In this document: piece by piece, positions 1 to 11,010 of the stretch
Position numbering within the stretch: the first letter of the stretch is position 1
Layout of the letters: every line of letters starts with the position of its first letter
From: Morinoia aosen
Taxonomy: Eukaryota; Arthropoda; Malacostraca; Amphipoda; Talitridae
Assembly (NCBI GenBank): GCA_030386875.1
Contig: CM059564.1
Span: forward strand, 70,141,436-70,205,435
DNA length: 64,000 bases
Direction of reading: 5' to 3'
Program-made: the position numbers and the translations under genes
The notes under the pieces: model-generated
The model's input: the letters and a program-made list of their open reading frames with translations, nothing else
What the model was told of the DNA's origin: nothing
Database searches by the model: none

Positions 1-1899
1 CAATTGAAATTGAATAGAGTTTGTTAATTTATGGAAGCAATAGAGAAAAAGACAATGAAATTTGTAGGGTGTAAACACTTATGACAGTTTACACGTACAT
101 TGGCAAAAAAGCTTTGGCTTTCTTTCCATCAGGGAATAATACTAGAATTGTTTGTTCCGGCAGATATTCAAAAATATCATTTCGAGCGAGCGTGAAGAAA
201 TAAATAGAAGCGAGTTGACTGGCTAAAAGAGCACGCTTTAACTCACACACAACCAATTCATGAGATTTCTCATTTAAGGGCTTGACAATGATAGAGGAAG
301 AAAATTGAAAAAAACGGTGTTCAAAGGACAAATGCTAGTCGGCTGATTGGAAATTTTGTAGAAACTGCTGTGTGTAAATGTGTGAATGTACATACGTACA
401 TACATTATATATATATAAATATACGTATGTATACACACATACACATATGTACACAGATAGTAGGATGCAAGCATGAAATCACAAGTTATTTTTCTGCTTA
501 AGTATTTCAACATTTAGGTCATTAGTTGATAGGCATCTCATCAAACTTGTATGGGTGATCACGCAACAAATTTGTGTTTATTCTATAAATGCTATACAAC
601 AATAAAGAGAAATGACGTGTTAGGTAACGTTGCTAGTTCGGTGCATATGTATGTATATATATATATAAATTTGAACATGTACGTAAGTGGACACGCCGGA
701 ATGAGACAGAGACGGTTGTGGCAGGCTGAATGGAAGAGCGGGTAGGGGCGTCTTAAAGCATGAAACTATCTTGAACAATGCCGTCCCAGTAGAACTGAGT
801 ACGGATGCAAACTTCATTTATTTCTAATTGCAGATATTATTGTTGGACTGAGTAGCCTTTATGTAAATCCTTCTCTAATGTCATTCCATCTGCAGTTCGT
901 TGACGCGTTCGTTGAACCTCTATATTGACATGGCATCACTGCTGCCTTTGTCTGCCCCTTGCGAGATTAGCATACTTTTCAAGGTACGTTTAAACTGCTT
1001 TCACCTAACTTGAAGTTCTGTATCAACAGCTTTTAGTCACGTCAGTTTCCCAAGCCTGTCGGCAGGTGGGTTCTCTCGTCTGTATTGTTTACTTTTTAAC
1101 TTCTGTGGTTTAGAGAGTGCAAAATCAATGCAATGTTTCCATGCGACAGTATTTAGGTATAAATTTATGAGTGAAATATAAATCTTTAATATCATTTCGC
1201 TTTGTGAACGTTCTAACTTAATAGTGTTTGCATGTATTTTTCATAACCGTGCACAGAAAAAACAGTAGTTCTTTCCTCAATGAAAATAATGCAGTACCAA
1301 CTGTCTATAAGGAACATATGCCTTCTAACAAACCCGCATTTTTATTGCAGTCAGACATACGTTGAAAAGTGAATCGTTTGACGATTTATTGACGCAGATT
1401 ATGGGGATGAAAATTTACTAGTGAACTTTTATTCAGGCAAATAGAAAGATAATCCTGTGAGGCTCGCCACACATCTCTGACAATCAATACATATCAATAG
1501 AATGTAAAAACAAATATATCAGGAACAAATGGAACAAGGAGAAAAAGAATATGCAACGAGGATGGCAAAGTGTACTGTTGCATATTGTGTTGGCCAATAG
1601 AATATGCTAAAACAACAAACAAACTGATGAACATCAATCTGTATGCAGAATCAAGAAAGACCATAAAAAACATAAGGAACAAAATGATTTCTGACCATAT
1701 AACAATTCATGAAAAATGAGGTAAGAAAAGAGTGGAACTTTTTTTAATAGCAAATAAAAACAGGTGCGGCATCTAACTTTGCTGTTTTTAAAGGTTGATT
1801 AAATACGAATGAGGAGAGCTATCTTTTTTATTTTTTTTCAAAATGTAACACATCGCTTAAAGTTTCTACGAAATAGTTTTAATGGCTGTATCAATCAAG
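1..1899. other. Intergenic, AT-rich, no firm gene
   Basis: I see no recognisable gene here. Two TA/TG-rich microsatellite patches are present (about 385-455 and 640-680). The first is a loose palindrome built from TACATACGTA and TACGTATGTA around TATATATATA. A minus-strand open stretch at 331-89 follows a pyrimidine-rich tract that ends in AG near 288 and could be an exon of a gene lying to the left. Its protein resembles nothing I know and I do not call it. Confidence 0.4.
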
Positions 1900-2559
1900 T
1901 TACGGCCCATTATCAGTACCCTGAGCAAGCCAAGTTCTAAAATTTCGCATAACTTTTTCAAGCATTTCGATGAGTATATCGTTCAAGGCTTGACGTATGT
2001 GGTTCTTAATTTGAGGCAGGGTCCGTGAACGGTCGGTATACAGAAGGGATTTAAGGTAACGCCATAAAAAGAAATCACAAGGAGCCGAGTCAGGTGGCCG
2101 AGCAGGCCACGGCAGGTCGCCTCTCAGGGAGAGGTGGCGATTGCGGAAGAGTTCCCTCAAAAGATCCCAGGAGCATAGTACAGTGTGTGCCGTGGCTAAT
2201 TTGCAGGGATCAAATTCAAGGTTAGAATGACGAATTCATCTCAGAGAGTGGTCGGCAATCCCCATAGCAGCTGCACGTTTGTGCCCCGAACGCCTGGGAT
2301 AAAGCAAAATTGACTGCCTCACTGCATCAACATTTTCGGATGTTTTAACACTCCGCTTACGTACTCGTAGACTTAGAAGCACATTATAACTCTTCCTTAA
2401 TCTGTCCACCTATGGAACTATCGATTGCCGACCTGGAACCCGACCTCCAGGTCGTAGATTAAACTGAGTGTGGAATGCACGTTGAGTGGCGACAACGAAG
2501 CGGCTTTTCGAAAAGAATATTCAAACTGCTTACGCACTCTGCTCGCCGGTGCATTGCAT
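1900..2559 (-). pseudogene. Mariner-type transposase pseudogene, internally deleted (DUF4817-like N-terminus joined to DDE C-terminus)
   Basis: Decayed transposase of the mariner/Tc1 superfamily, of the kind common in arthropods with a DUF4817 helix-turn-helix N-terminus. Reading down from an ATG at 2559, the first segment shows the family motifs VVATQRAF, GGRVPGRQSI and ENVDAVRQSI, then RRSGHKRAAAMGI, which is the DNA-binding part. Stops interrupt it near the start and after HSLR. The reading then passes almost directly into AHT, from the region of the second catalytic Asp, and on to WPARPPDSAPCDFFLWRYLKS, which carries the third catalytic Asp and the CDFFLW signature. The reading ends with TAA at 1900. 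Most of the central catalytic domain, including the first Asp, is missing, so this is an internally deleted copy. It cannot encode an active enzyme. The family assignment is confident; the exact deletion borders are not. Confidence 0.8.
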
Positions 2560-3728
2560 GGCGATTACTTACCAGAAAGAAAACATAATTTAAGACCTAC
2601 CCCTGTGGAATGAGATCAACTCTACTCTTATACGACCCCTCCTCAACGCTTGGCACCAAATACAAATCAGCAAAGTAAGCTGCCACACTCTGTATAAGCA
2701 TGTGTCCAATGAATCTCCTCCAGCTGTCCACCTTGAATCGAAGCGCTAACGGGAAGCTACAAACTGAAGAGGAAGGTGGTGCTACTAGTCTAACGCGGCT
2801 GCAGCTCGCTTAACTGAACAACTCAACCCAGACCTGACTGCTGTCGCTGTTGGTCAAATCGCACTGATGCTTCTGCTTCAATCGATTTTTTGTACAATAT
2901 CTTAGTGCTTAAGGTTCACGTCGCTAAAAAATATCCGATGTTATCTCATGCAAATTAATCAACAATGTTACACAGCTGAAGCTCATTAAGATTTAAATTA
3001 TACAGCTGTCGTGTACGGTTATTTAACACCTTTCATACCCACAGAAGATTATTACGAGTATTAAGTCTCAGCTTCAAAGTGGAAAGTTAATTGATGCAAC
3101 GTTTCAATTTCTCTAGCAGATTTTATTTTATTCTCTAGTTTGAGAATGTGTTTCCAAACAATATACATAAGTACTTCAGTGTACTTCGCTCTTTAAGACA
3201 AGAAAACTAATGCTCATAAGGGGTCAATCTCACCGAAAAATCCGCCATCTTCACCATAGGTGTTAAATGATACAATTTGGTTTTGACTCGTGTGTTTTTT
3301 TCGTAATTTTATTAAAAAATTGATTTAAAAAAAAAATAAAATATGGGTATTAAGGAAAATGAGGTTTCTCGTAAAATTTGGAAGTAACAGAACCTGCATG
3401 ATGTTAGTATCTTGATTATTAACATTCTGTAGTCAATTTAAAAGTCGTTCTTTAATAAAGAATATAATGTACATATTCACAGGTTTCAACACCTGCAACC
3501 GTCTACTGCTAAGAATGACCATCGCGTGTTTATTAATACGTTTCGTGTCACGCTCTTAAGAATCGATAGGAAGAAATTAGCACTGGCGGTCTTGGTTTCA
3601 GTTCACGGTAAATTAATACACTCATTTTCGCTGTACAAGTGCTCTATAATAAGTTTCTTTTAAAACAATTATAGAGCTTCAGAGCCTTATATACTCGAGT
3701 TCGCATTGTGGATACCGAGTTCGGCAGG
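2560..3728. other. Noncoding, nothing recognised
   Basis: Unique-looking AT-rich sequence. No exon with usable splice sites, no RNA gene and no clear mobile-element motif was seen. Parts next to 2559 may still belong to the decayed mariner copy, but I could not find its terminal inverted repeats. Confidence 0.3.
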
Positions 3729-3810
3729 TTATTGTATATTACAATGTACTGTATTGCATATTACAATATACTGTATTACAATACACTTTATTGCACACTA
3801 CAATATACGT
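3729..3810. repeat. Short tandem repeat, about 22-base unit, 4 copies
   Basis: Four imperfect tandem copies of a unit whose core reads GTATTGCATATTACAATATAC. Copy 3 is shortened. The units are themselves partly self-complementary (TGTATT and AATACA). This is a small minisatellite in noncoding DNA downstream of the gustatory receptor gene. Confidence 0.7.
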
Positions 3811-4099
3811 GCACAAGCTCGCAGTTGCTTTCAGTAATGCTGAATTTCTGTATGTAGGACACGACACGAATGACTATAACTACTTCTTTTGCGGCTCAAA
3901 AATACTGTGTTCTGAGTGTCTATTACTCTAATAAGAAAGTTAAGCTACCTCTGGAATAAGCTTAGGCATAAAAACTCCACTCAAACGAAAATTTGTTGAA
4001 GAGAGGTATTGAATCCCGTCATTTTTGACGGTCCGTGTACACTAGTTAAGAAATAAAATATTCATCTTATAAATTATGAATAGGTGGAGCTGGATTCAC

Positions 4100-4315
4100 A
4101 AAATTGGAAATAGCCGGAGTCGGTGTCGGAGTCGCCAAATTCTGGAAAAGTGGAGTCGGAGTCGGAGTCGCCAAATTCTGAAAAGGTGGAGTCGGAGTCG
4201 GACTCGGAGTCGCAAAATTCTTAAAAGGTGGAGTCGGAGTCGGAGTCGGAGTCGCCAAATTCTGGGAAGGTGGAGTCGGAGTCGGAGTCGGAGTCGCAAA
4301 TTTATTCCTCCGACT
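4100..4315. repeat. Nested tandem repeat: GAGTCG hexamers inside 36-42-base units
   Basis: Five units of about 36-42 bases. Each starts with 2-4 copies of the hexamer GAGTCG and ends with a spacer close to CCAAATTCTGAAAAGGTG. Unit length changes in steps of six because the number of hexamers differs between units. All frames on both strands lack stops over most of the array, so Ser/Arg-rich and Thr/Pro-rich readings appear as artefacts. The array lies beyond the likely 3' end of the receptor transcript. Confidence 0.85.
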
Positions 4316-4619
4316 CCGCAACCCTGGGGAGAGGTAGGGGCACTAGAGTTTTTTCGTATGGATAGGTTTATAGAGGTAGGTGAGTGCGCTTAGCCTAAGC
4401 ACGTACGTGCCCTAGTTGGACTCTTTTTTTTATGCACTTGTTCTACATAGTGCACCTGCCCGCATACACCTAACTCTATACACCTACCCTTGCAAAAAAA
4501 ACTCGTGTGCATCAACTCATTCCATTCTGTAGCTATACTCGAAAAGCGGTGCCTTAAGTATTGAGTGAAATAAATAAAAAAGGGAAACTCACTCGTTGCG
4601 TGTAGTCAATACATAGATA

Positions 4620-4625
4620 TTTATT
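4620..4625 (-). promoter_or_regulatory. Candidate polyadenylation signal of the gustatory receptor gene
   Basis: AATAAA on the minus strand, about 300 bases after the receptor stop codon at 4925. It is the nearest canonical hexamer I noticed downstream of the stop. No transcript supports it. Confidence 0.35.
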
Positions 4626-4924
4626 ATTTCGTACCATAGATATAGAACAGAAAAACTAGTATCTACGCGTTACCCTGAGAAAGGTTTTGCTTTAAAGAGG
4701 TGTACAGAATTGCATGGGGAAGAGGAGTGTGAACATACAATTATGGAATTAAATATTTAGTGCAGAAAAAGTTCACTTGACTAAGTCCCTTATTTGGTAA
4801 AGAAAAAAATGAAATTTGATACGAGGTAACGAACAGTTTAATAACTGTCATTGAACAGCTTGCCAGATATGTTTTGCCTGAATAATTTTAAACTCCGGAA
4901 GTTTGTTATATAAATGCCGGTTCA

Positions 4925-4984
4925 CTATTCGTTTTGACTAAACTGCAGCAAGATGACGATGTACGTAGCCACGAAGCTGAATAT
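4925..4984 (-). CDS. Gustatory receptor, exon 4 (C-terminus, TM7)
   Basis: Terminal coding exon of the receptor that starts at 16414. A phase-0 acceptor (TTTTACTCCGACAG) is followed by 19 codons and TAG. The peptide contains VATYIVILLQFSQNE, which matches the hallmark C-terminal signature of insect-type gustatory receptors (T-Y, several hydrophobic residues, then QF). It completes the seventh membrane helix begun in exon 3 (5862-5776). The intron before it is 791 bases and phase 0, as are the other two introns of the gene. GC content is higher than in the flanking DNA. With this exon the protein is 426 residues, a normal length for the family. I am confident because motif, phase, strand and order all agree. 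Confidence 0.85.
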   Translation of the reverse strand: MFSFVATYIVILLQFSQNE

Positions 4985-5775
4985 CTGTCGGAGTAAAATT
5001 CAATTAATAGGAACGCAAGAGCACGATATTTCAATGCAAATCATCTTGCAAATTATTTCAAATTTCAGTAAAATGCTTATTTCGAGAATATGAACTTGCA
5101 ATAACAATCGCTTTTTCGTCTTATGTGAAATTACTCAGGTGTATACATGACTTCCATTATACTGCAAATATTACATTATTCTGATTATTCCTATGAAACA
5201 TTCTTTGAAATTTTGGGCGTAAAATGTCAGAACTAGAAAATTCACCTATTAATATCCTAAATAAGTCAGGTATGTGTAGCAATTTTATAACTACACAAGT
5301 ATTAAAAAGCAACGGTACCTTTTTCAGGTACTATACAACTGCTGATGTGCATTTGAATTATTTATACGTCGTAGAAATTATCTACCTCGATCGGAAAAAG
5401 ATATCACCGAATGAAAGATTATGTCCTTGCACATTAGCAGGCAATTCGTTTTGCGTTGGGCGTTGATGTCATTACCTAGGACTTTTATAATTTATTTGTA
5501 ATTTAATGAAAGCAGTGAATGTTTTTGGATACTCCAGTTATTCTAAAAAAAACTCAGTGCAGTAGTTTCAAAATATGTCTCGAACTGTAATTTTATTTTG
5601 TCTGCATAAGAGTTTCGGCTTTCCGTCACATTCACAAGACTCTTGCAATTTACAGCCAGCCCAGAGTATCTCAAGGAATAAGCATGGGTGAAGTTTACTG
5701 TGCTCGTTTAGTCACGCCATGTCTGTACATGTGCACACAAGGTAAGCACATGTGTACCGCGTGCAGCACACTCAC

Positions 5776-5862
5776 GTCAACACTCCGAGCTCGGGCCATG
5801 TTGAAGATGCCCATCACGTTGAAGCCCGGGCATTGCTCCAGCAGAGATCGCAGTCGCTCCAA
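5776..5862 (-). CDS. Gustatory receptor, exon 3 (end of loop 3, start of TM7)
   Basis: An 87-base exon with acceptor TTTCACTCAG and donor GAC|GTGAGT. It is open in phase 0 at both ends and encodes 29 residues. The peptide begins LERLRSLLEQ and continues with PGFNVMGIFNMARARSVD. In 7tm_7 receptors the last intracellular loop ends in a short helix followed by an F-x-x-x-G-x-F motif that opens TM7, and FNVMGIF fits this. The exon is clearly more GC-rich than the DNA around it, unlike a chance open stretch. It joins exon 2, which ends TDVREK, so the combined reading resembles the D-(L/V)-R-x-(E/K)-(I/L)-E pattern seen just before TM7 in insect receptors. Intron 2 upstream is 2.07 kb and contains a mariner remnant. 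Confidence 0.85.
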
Positions 5863-7157
5863 CTGAGTGAAAGTTAACATTTCAATTATAAGCTTAATGT
5901 GAAATAGTGTGTGCGAAAGCGAAAAAAATGACACTTGGTAATAAAAAAGTACTTTCTTGATATTAATGGAGGAACTCGTGGTTCTTAACTCAATGATTAG
6001 TTTTGGCAGTTTTAATTAGGTAGAAAATCAAACTACAGGAAATACAAATTAATTTTGAAAACAGATATACATCACAGTAATATTGCCTTCTTTTATAATT
6101 TCCATGGAAAATTTTCAATAAAAGTAGACTCTTAACGTCTGCAGCGATCTGAAAAGGATGGTTTTGGAAATTTTTCTCCTTGATGCTCAATTTTTCAATA
6201 TTTCCATTTATGGTTGTTACTTTCAAATATTAGGGTGCTAACAATTTATAAATTTTAAAGGATATGAAAACTTCAACACTGCAGCACGTTCGCAGGATAT
6301 GAATTAACGGTAATCGTTTTAATCTGTAAGACCTGGCTTGTTCCAACTGTTGTGAAAATATAAGCGTTTGAATTTTCTTTGATCACTACTGGGCTACATT
6401 CCAAATTTGCACAGAAACACTGTACTCTGCTGCAGAAGAGCTGCCCTGCACGGTTACATACATTAACGATTGAAGCATTTAAAGATCTTGTAGTGGCACG
6501 CTGTTAAATGATGTTAAAGCATGCACATTTTTCATGGGAGAAGTATGCTCCCGTATAGGTTCATCTTTAAGTTCATAAAAATACACCCAATTTAACTTAT
6601 TTCTGAAATAGAGGGCTTAAAATCAATGGAGCACAGCGCGATCAATTGATCATAATTGCATCGGAATTTAAATGGCAACAATCATTGAGTGAGCCATACC
6701 AGGCTTAATTGAAAACTGAAATGCTCAGTGATATTCGGAAATATGAGGTTAGATTGAAAGACAATTGAGGTAAACTCATTCGCAGGCATGATACCATGAA
6801 GTGTGTTGAAGGAGTAGCATACAGTCAAATGCTTCAGACCTCAGGGATTGTATTCTAAAGATATATATTTATGTGATAAAATTATTAATTTATGAATAAA
6901 CATCGCGACCGCCACTTTCTTGAATTTACTTGACGTATGATTGCGACCTTTGAAATAAGAACTTTTTGTACAATAGCCGTGTGGTGGAAAATACTTCGTT
7001 CAAGAGTTACAAGAACTAGATATTTAAAATGCTTTGGAACAAAATTAGCACTTTGTGAGTGGTAGGGAAATGATATGTAGAAGTTACGAAAACATTTTTA
7101 TTATGAACAAGAGAAACAGAATGACAGCCGTGTTTATCATATTCACAAGATACATTA

Positions 7158-7440
7158 TTAAAATAGATTATGTATTTTCGGCAAATGGTCAACGTGATGC
7201 CCATCTGTTTTGATGTATCCGTTCAAACGCTGGTACAATGATTGCCGGGCGCGATCGAAGACACTAGAAGTTTCTTGAATTTTTGCTGAGGTTTCAACAA
7301 CGCTACCGATGAGCTCTTCGACATGAATTGGTGTTTCGTAAAGCTAACTCTTCACTTGTCCACAGAAGTCGAAACCTAAGGATGCGATATCAGGGTTCTT
7401 TGGTGTCCATGTGAAGACTTCAAGTCCAATACTTCGTCAA
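7158..7440 (-). pseudogene. Mariner-type transposase C-terminal fragment
   Basis: Minus-strand reading with internal stops that still shows the C-terminal block of a mariner-type transposase. It contains a degenerate W-T-P-K-N-P-D segment equal to the usual WPPRSPD, then DFCGQVKS in place of DFFLWGHVKS, then YETPIHVEELIGSVV and RARQSLYQRL, ending with a TAA at 7158. The third catalytic Asp (in NPD) is present, but nothing of the earlier domain is recognisable. It sits inside intron 2 of the gustatory receptor, in the same orientation. It is related to the remnants at 1900-2559 and 22750-23180 but diverged from both. Confidence 0.65.
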
Positions 7441-7930
7441 CGAAGCATTTTCGACCAAGCAGTTATTAAATACTAAATATTCATTTCAACGCTCCCTACT
7501 TTATGCTAATGTTTATTCAACAAAGTGCCGGTCACCCTAAACATTTAAAATATTTTATGTGCAACCTACTACGCTATCATAGTTAATTTAAAGAAATGAC
7601 TGACAATAAAGTTCCACCCAACAGTATTTCAAAAGGTATTTTGAATGAACTTGAATTAGATTTCCTAAGGTAAATTAAAGCAATTTTCTTAGCACTTTTA
7701 TCCATAATTGCTCCTGGCATTAGTTGGTGTTTTTGCTGTGGGCAACTGATCTGAGCTCCGACTGTGCCTGTTTGGTTATCTGAATACAGAGAGAAAATTG
7801 GTAGGAGATAGGGTTAGTTCTCCAAGGTAAGTCTATTAAACTCGTATATAACTTCATGAACTTATTTATTTACTCGCATACCTCCGTACATTTGTTTTCG
7901 TACGCAAACCTCTGTCTGCATAATGCTTAC

Positions 7931-7999
7931 CTTTTCTCTGACGTCCGTGTGGGAGCGGTGGTTCATCAAATAAGTTAAGATCCAATGCATTTGTACCAA
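7931..7999 (-). CDS. Gustatory receptor, exon 2 (intracellular loop 3)
   Basis: A 69-base exon with acceptor TTATTTTTCAG and donor AAAAG|GTAAGC, open in phase 0 at both ends. It encodes 23 residues ending NHRSHTDVREK. It joins exon 1, which ends TECVKSQ, to exon 3, which starts LERLR. The resulting loop between TM6 and TM7 has the spacing usual for gustatory receptors, including the charged D-V-R-E-K stretch ahead of TM7. The splice sites are strong and the phase agrees with both neighbours. A second frame (phase 1) is also open across this exon, so the case rests on context as well as on the reading frame. It was chosen over the alternative of joining the exon-like segment at 8173-8283 first, which would lengthen the loop by 37 residues. 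Confidence 0.75.
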
Positions 8000-8172
8000 C
8001 TGAAAAATAAGAAGTTAATTATTGCACATAAGGAAAGATTTACCTTAACTTACTTTGGTGAAAACAAGTTATAGCATTTCGAATCATTGTTCATTGAAGA
8101 GTTTATTTGAATGGTTGCAATAAAATAAGAACAATTAGATGGAAATTTGATGAGCTCCCTCTAATGACTTAC

Positions 8173-8283
8173 CTTCAAAACTATGACATAATGTATTTGC
8201 TCTGTTTTTCTGGTGGGAAAACGAAATGCGTGTCGTAGCTCGAATGCCACTTTCAAATCGAAAATATCGTGTAAACCTCGATT
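8173..8283 (-). other. Exon-like segment in receptor intron 1 (phase 0-0)
   Basis: A 111-base open segment between a pyrimidine-rich acceptor (TTTTGTTTTGCTGTTGAG) and a strong donor (TTGAAG|GTAAGT). It has phase 0 at both ends, so it could be spliced between exons 1 and 2 of the gustatory receptor without breaking the frame, adding 37 residues starting NRGLHDIFDLK. An internal acceptor (CCCACCAG) would give shorter forms. I know no receptor with such an insert in loop 3. It may be an alternative exon, an exon of another gene or chance. Confidence 0.3.
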
Positions 8284-8478
8284 CTCAACAGCAAAACAAA
8301 ATTGAAAAAAGCCTCACCTGAATTACGAAGGCTTAGAAAGCAAATATTTGATTGCTGTATTGATTTAAATATAATCAGACACTTCGAAATTTTCCGCATA
8401 AAAGAGTTTCATGAGATACATAAGTGAAAGGAAATGACCAAAACAGAAAGAACAATCATTACACCAAAAGTTATTTAC

Positions 8479-8551
8479 TCGCCGGAGCCCATTCAGCATG
8501 TTTTCTTCAACTTGAATGATCTTCAGGTTTCCTTTCATTGGTTTTAAAGTT
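8479..8551 (-). other. Exon-like segment in receptor intron 1 (phase 2-0)
   Basis: An open segment with acceptor TCATGTATTTCCTATAG and donor CGGCGA|GTAAAT. It encodes 24 residues beginning TLKPMKGNLK and ending NMLNGLRR. Its start phase (2) does not fit exon 1 of the receptor (phase 0), so it would need another upstream exon that I did not find. The peptide looks plausible but matches no family I recognise. Confidence 0.2.
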
Positions 8552-8869
8552 CTATAGGAAATACATGAGAATAAATCTAAAAACACGCACCGAATAGCTA
8601 CTGTTCTTAAACTCGCAGTTGCAACTTTCCAGTTACTCAACCTCTCCAATCTAATGTGCAGTATTTCCTAATTTTTTGTCACTAATGTGAAGTCGTTACG
8701 TTTTGTGCCCCGAAGATGGTAAACTCATTGGAGCATGCGGTGACATTGGCAACGTCTCACGCGAACATTGGTCTCAGCTACTGGAATTAATGCAGTCAAC
8801 ACAAAACCTCGCTCTAACGAAATTACTCGTTTAAAACTTGTTAGAAATTTTACGTTTTCAGTTTGGTCA

Positions 8870-8950
8870 TGCGAACAGTATATGACTGTCATTAATGTCA
8901 TTAATTAACAGTATATGAACATTAATGCGAACAGTATATGACTGTCTGTT
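8870..8950. repeat. Local direct repeat
   Basis: The 20-base string GCGAACAGTATATGACTGTC occurs twice, about 56 bases apart. Between the copies lie fragments of the same motif (AACAGTATATGA and CATTAAT repeated). It looks like a small slippage duplication in noncoding DNA. Confidence 0.7.
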
Positions 8951-10854
8951 TGTATCGGTGTCCTAAGCATAGAATGGTGATATACGTACCTATAATACAA
9001 ACTTGCTGATATACCTGTGGTAATCGTTCCCGTAAATTTGTTTGTCAGTTGTCGATCATGTTAATAGTTTCTATAAAAAACATCTATGGCTAAGATGCAT
9101 CACTTGAACATTTGTTCATTAACGGTTTCCTTTAAGTTTTTGACATCAGTTCCCCTTATTGTTTATTCCCAATTGATTCAATTCATCTCAAATTAAGCTA
9201 TTGGACAACGAAAAATGGTTAGGGTTAAAAAATATCACGAGATCACTACTCGCCATTGTTCATAGCTCACAATACGCTATGCAGTCGTGCTGAGGCATTA
9301 GAAGTTCTACGCTCGCGATACATCAGGCTCTCGCTGATGACTATAGGGTCTAAGAACTAAGAACTAAAGGGCTAAGAACTCATTTCCTCTTCTAGGATTC
9401 AGGGTCCCGAAGTAGAATAACATTTTCTTACTTGCAAAGTTCCGAAACTTGCAAAGATATTCAGTGAATAATTAGGTATATTACTTAAAATTTCTTCTTC
9501 AGTGAATAAAACTTTGAATTTAAAACTACTACACCATTAATGCCCCTTGTTCTAATAATAATAAAAAATAAGGCGAAAATCAGTGTATGTACGATAACTT
9601 TTATGAAACTAAAGAAGTCATCAGTAAATAAAAATGAAATGGATGGATCATCTGTCTTTCCCCATCACACATTCGAATTAAATATTTGTAATTAAACTAT
9701 ACCAGTCATAATCCTAAATATGGATGAATTAAAATTAAGTGAAAGAATTTGGGTCACATATTGTTAAACATTGAAGAAAAAATATCGTTCTATTTAAGTA
9801 AGTTCAAGTTATAGGAAACATTTCCTTTCCAACCCATCCCACTTAAGTATCACTTCATTTCATCATAAATTCAATTTATTAATCAGAAAAACCTCCATGA
9901 TGCTGGTTTAAATAAAGCATGGATCTTAATAGTTTTCGTTGGGAAAATTTATGAGTTTTATGAATAGGATATGAGTAGGGCTGCCACCAGAGGTATGGAT
10001 TTCGTTAATGTTGCTGAAAGTTATGAGTATCAAGTTACCCCACTTCTGAATGTTGGTGCGTAAACGTTAGCCTTTACGTCCACATTAAAAATATCAATAA
10101 CAATCCCTGAATGTTTCCGAGCCATGAGGGATCGCTCTCGCATTCACATCATCATTTGACTACAATATCAGTTTCTAACGTAGCCCTGGCCGGTAACAAA
10201 CGCCGCGTTAGTCGTTATTTCTGGTCGGTGGAGCTTGAGATGATATCAAATGGAACACCCACAACACTTTTTTTAATACGGTACATATTTTGGTAGACGG
10301 TGGGATGAGCACAGAGTAGCGGTGAGTTATGCTCTGAGGGATCAACGTAGGACTAATCATAAACTGAAAACTATACCTAAGCAGAATAGCCATATCAGTT
10401 TTGAGACCGGATTATTATCTGTCCGTGAGAGCTCCGATTGATGTTTTAAATTGCTCGTTAAATTGAATTATGTGATCATTGCCGCGCTGAGAAAACAAAC
10501 CCTCGAGAGAATTCGAGCAACTATAGAAGCAAACCCAGAAAAGCTCAACTTGAAGATCAAGTTCGGATGAATTGATCGTCAAGGAAATCGAGATTTTAAA
10601 CAGAGTACTATAAAAGTGATGCTTGCTAGAATTTCACTGATCATTTACTCAAAAAACTCGCTTCTACCCATCTCTGTCTATATATGTCCATACCCTAAGT
10701 TACATTGCTCAATTTTGATGTCTCTTCGAAAAAAGATCGCTCTAAAATTACAAATTATTGGATTGTGAAAGTGATTTTTCAGCGTTAACCTAAGGAGAGG
10801 AAGTGGCAGAGAGAATAGCAGGCTCAGTGAGTAGAAGAGTTCCTTTGCCACAAC

Positions 10855-11010
10855 TGCCTGGTTTCTCCAATTGCTCTTGCAGGCAGAGGGAACGTGCGGT
10901 CTGGTGAAAATACCCCAGGCACTACACTGGAATCGGCCCTGGGTCTCTCGTGTCACGAAATTCATAAATAAATCAGAAAGTCTGATTCACTACCGCCCGC
11001 GCCACGGTGG
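10855..11010 (-). mobile_element. SINE-like element with tRNA-derived head
   Basis: On the minus strand an A-box-like GTGGCGCGGGCGGTAGTG is followed about 50 bases later by a B-box-like GGGCCGATTCC, then by a body that continues GCCTGGGGTATTTTCACCAG. The segment is much more GC-rich than its surroundings. The arrangement is that of a tRNA-derived SINE head plus body, but the spacing between boxes is a little long and no poly(A) or target-site duplication was found, so the call is tentative. Confidence 0.35.

Noticed and set aside
274-513. Tyr/Ile-rich frames at 274-513 and 551-817
   Set aside because: They come from TA/TG microsatellites.
4076-4393. Ser/Arg-rich and Thr/Pro-rich reading frames on both strands
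   Set aside because: They are by-products of the GAGTCG hexamer array.
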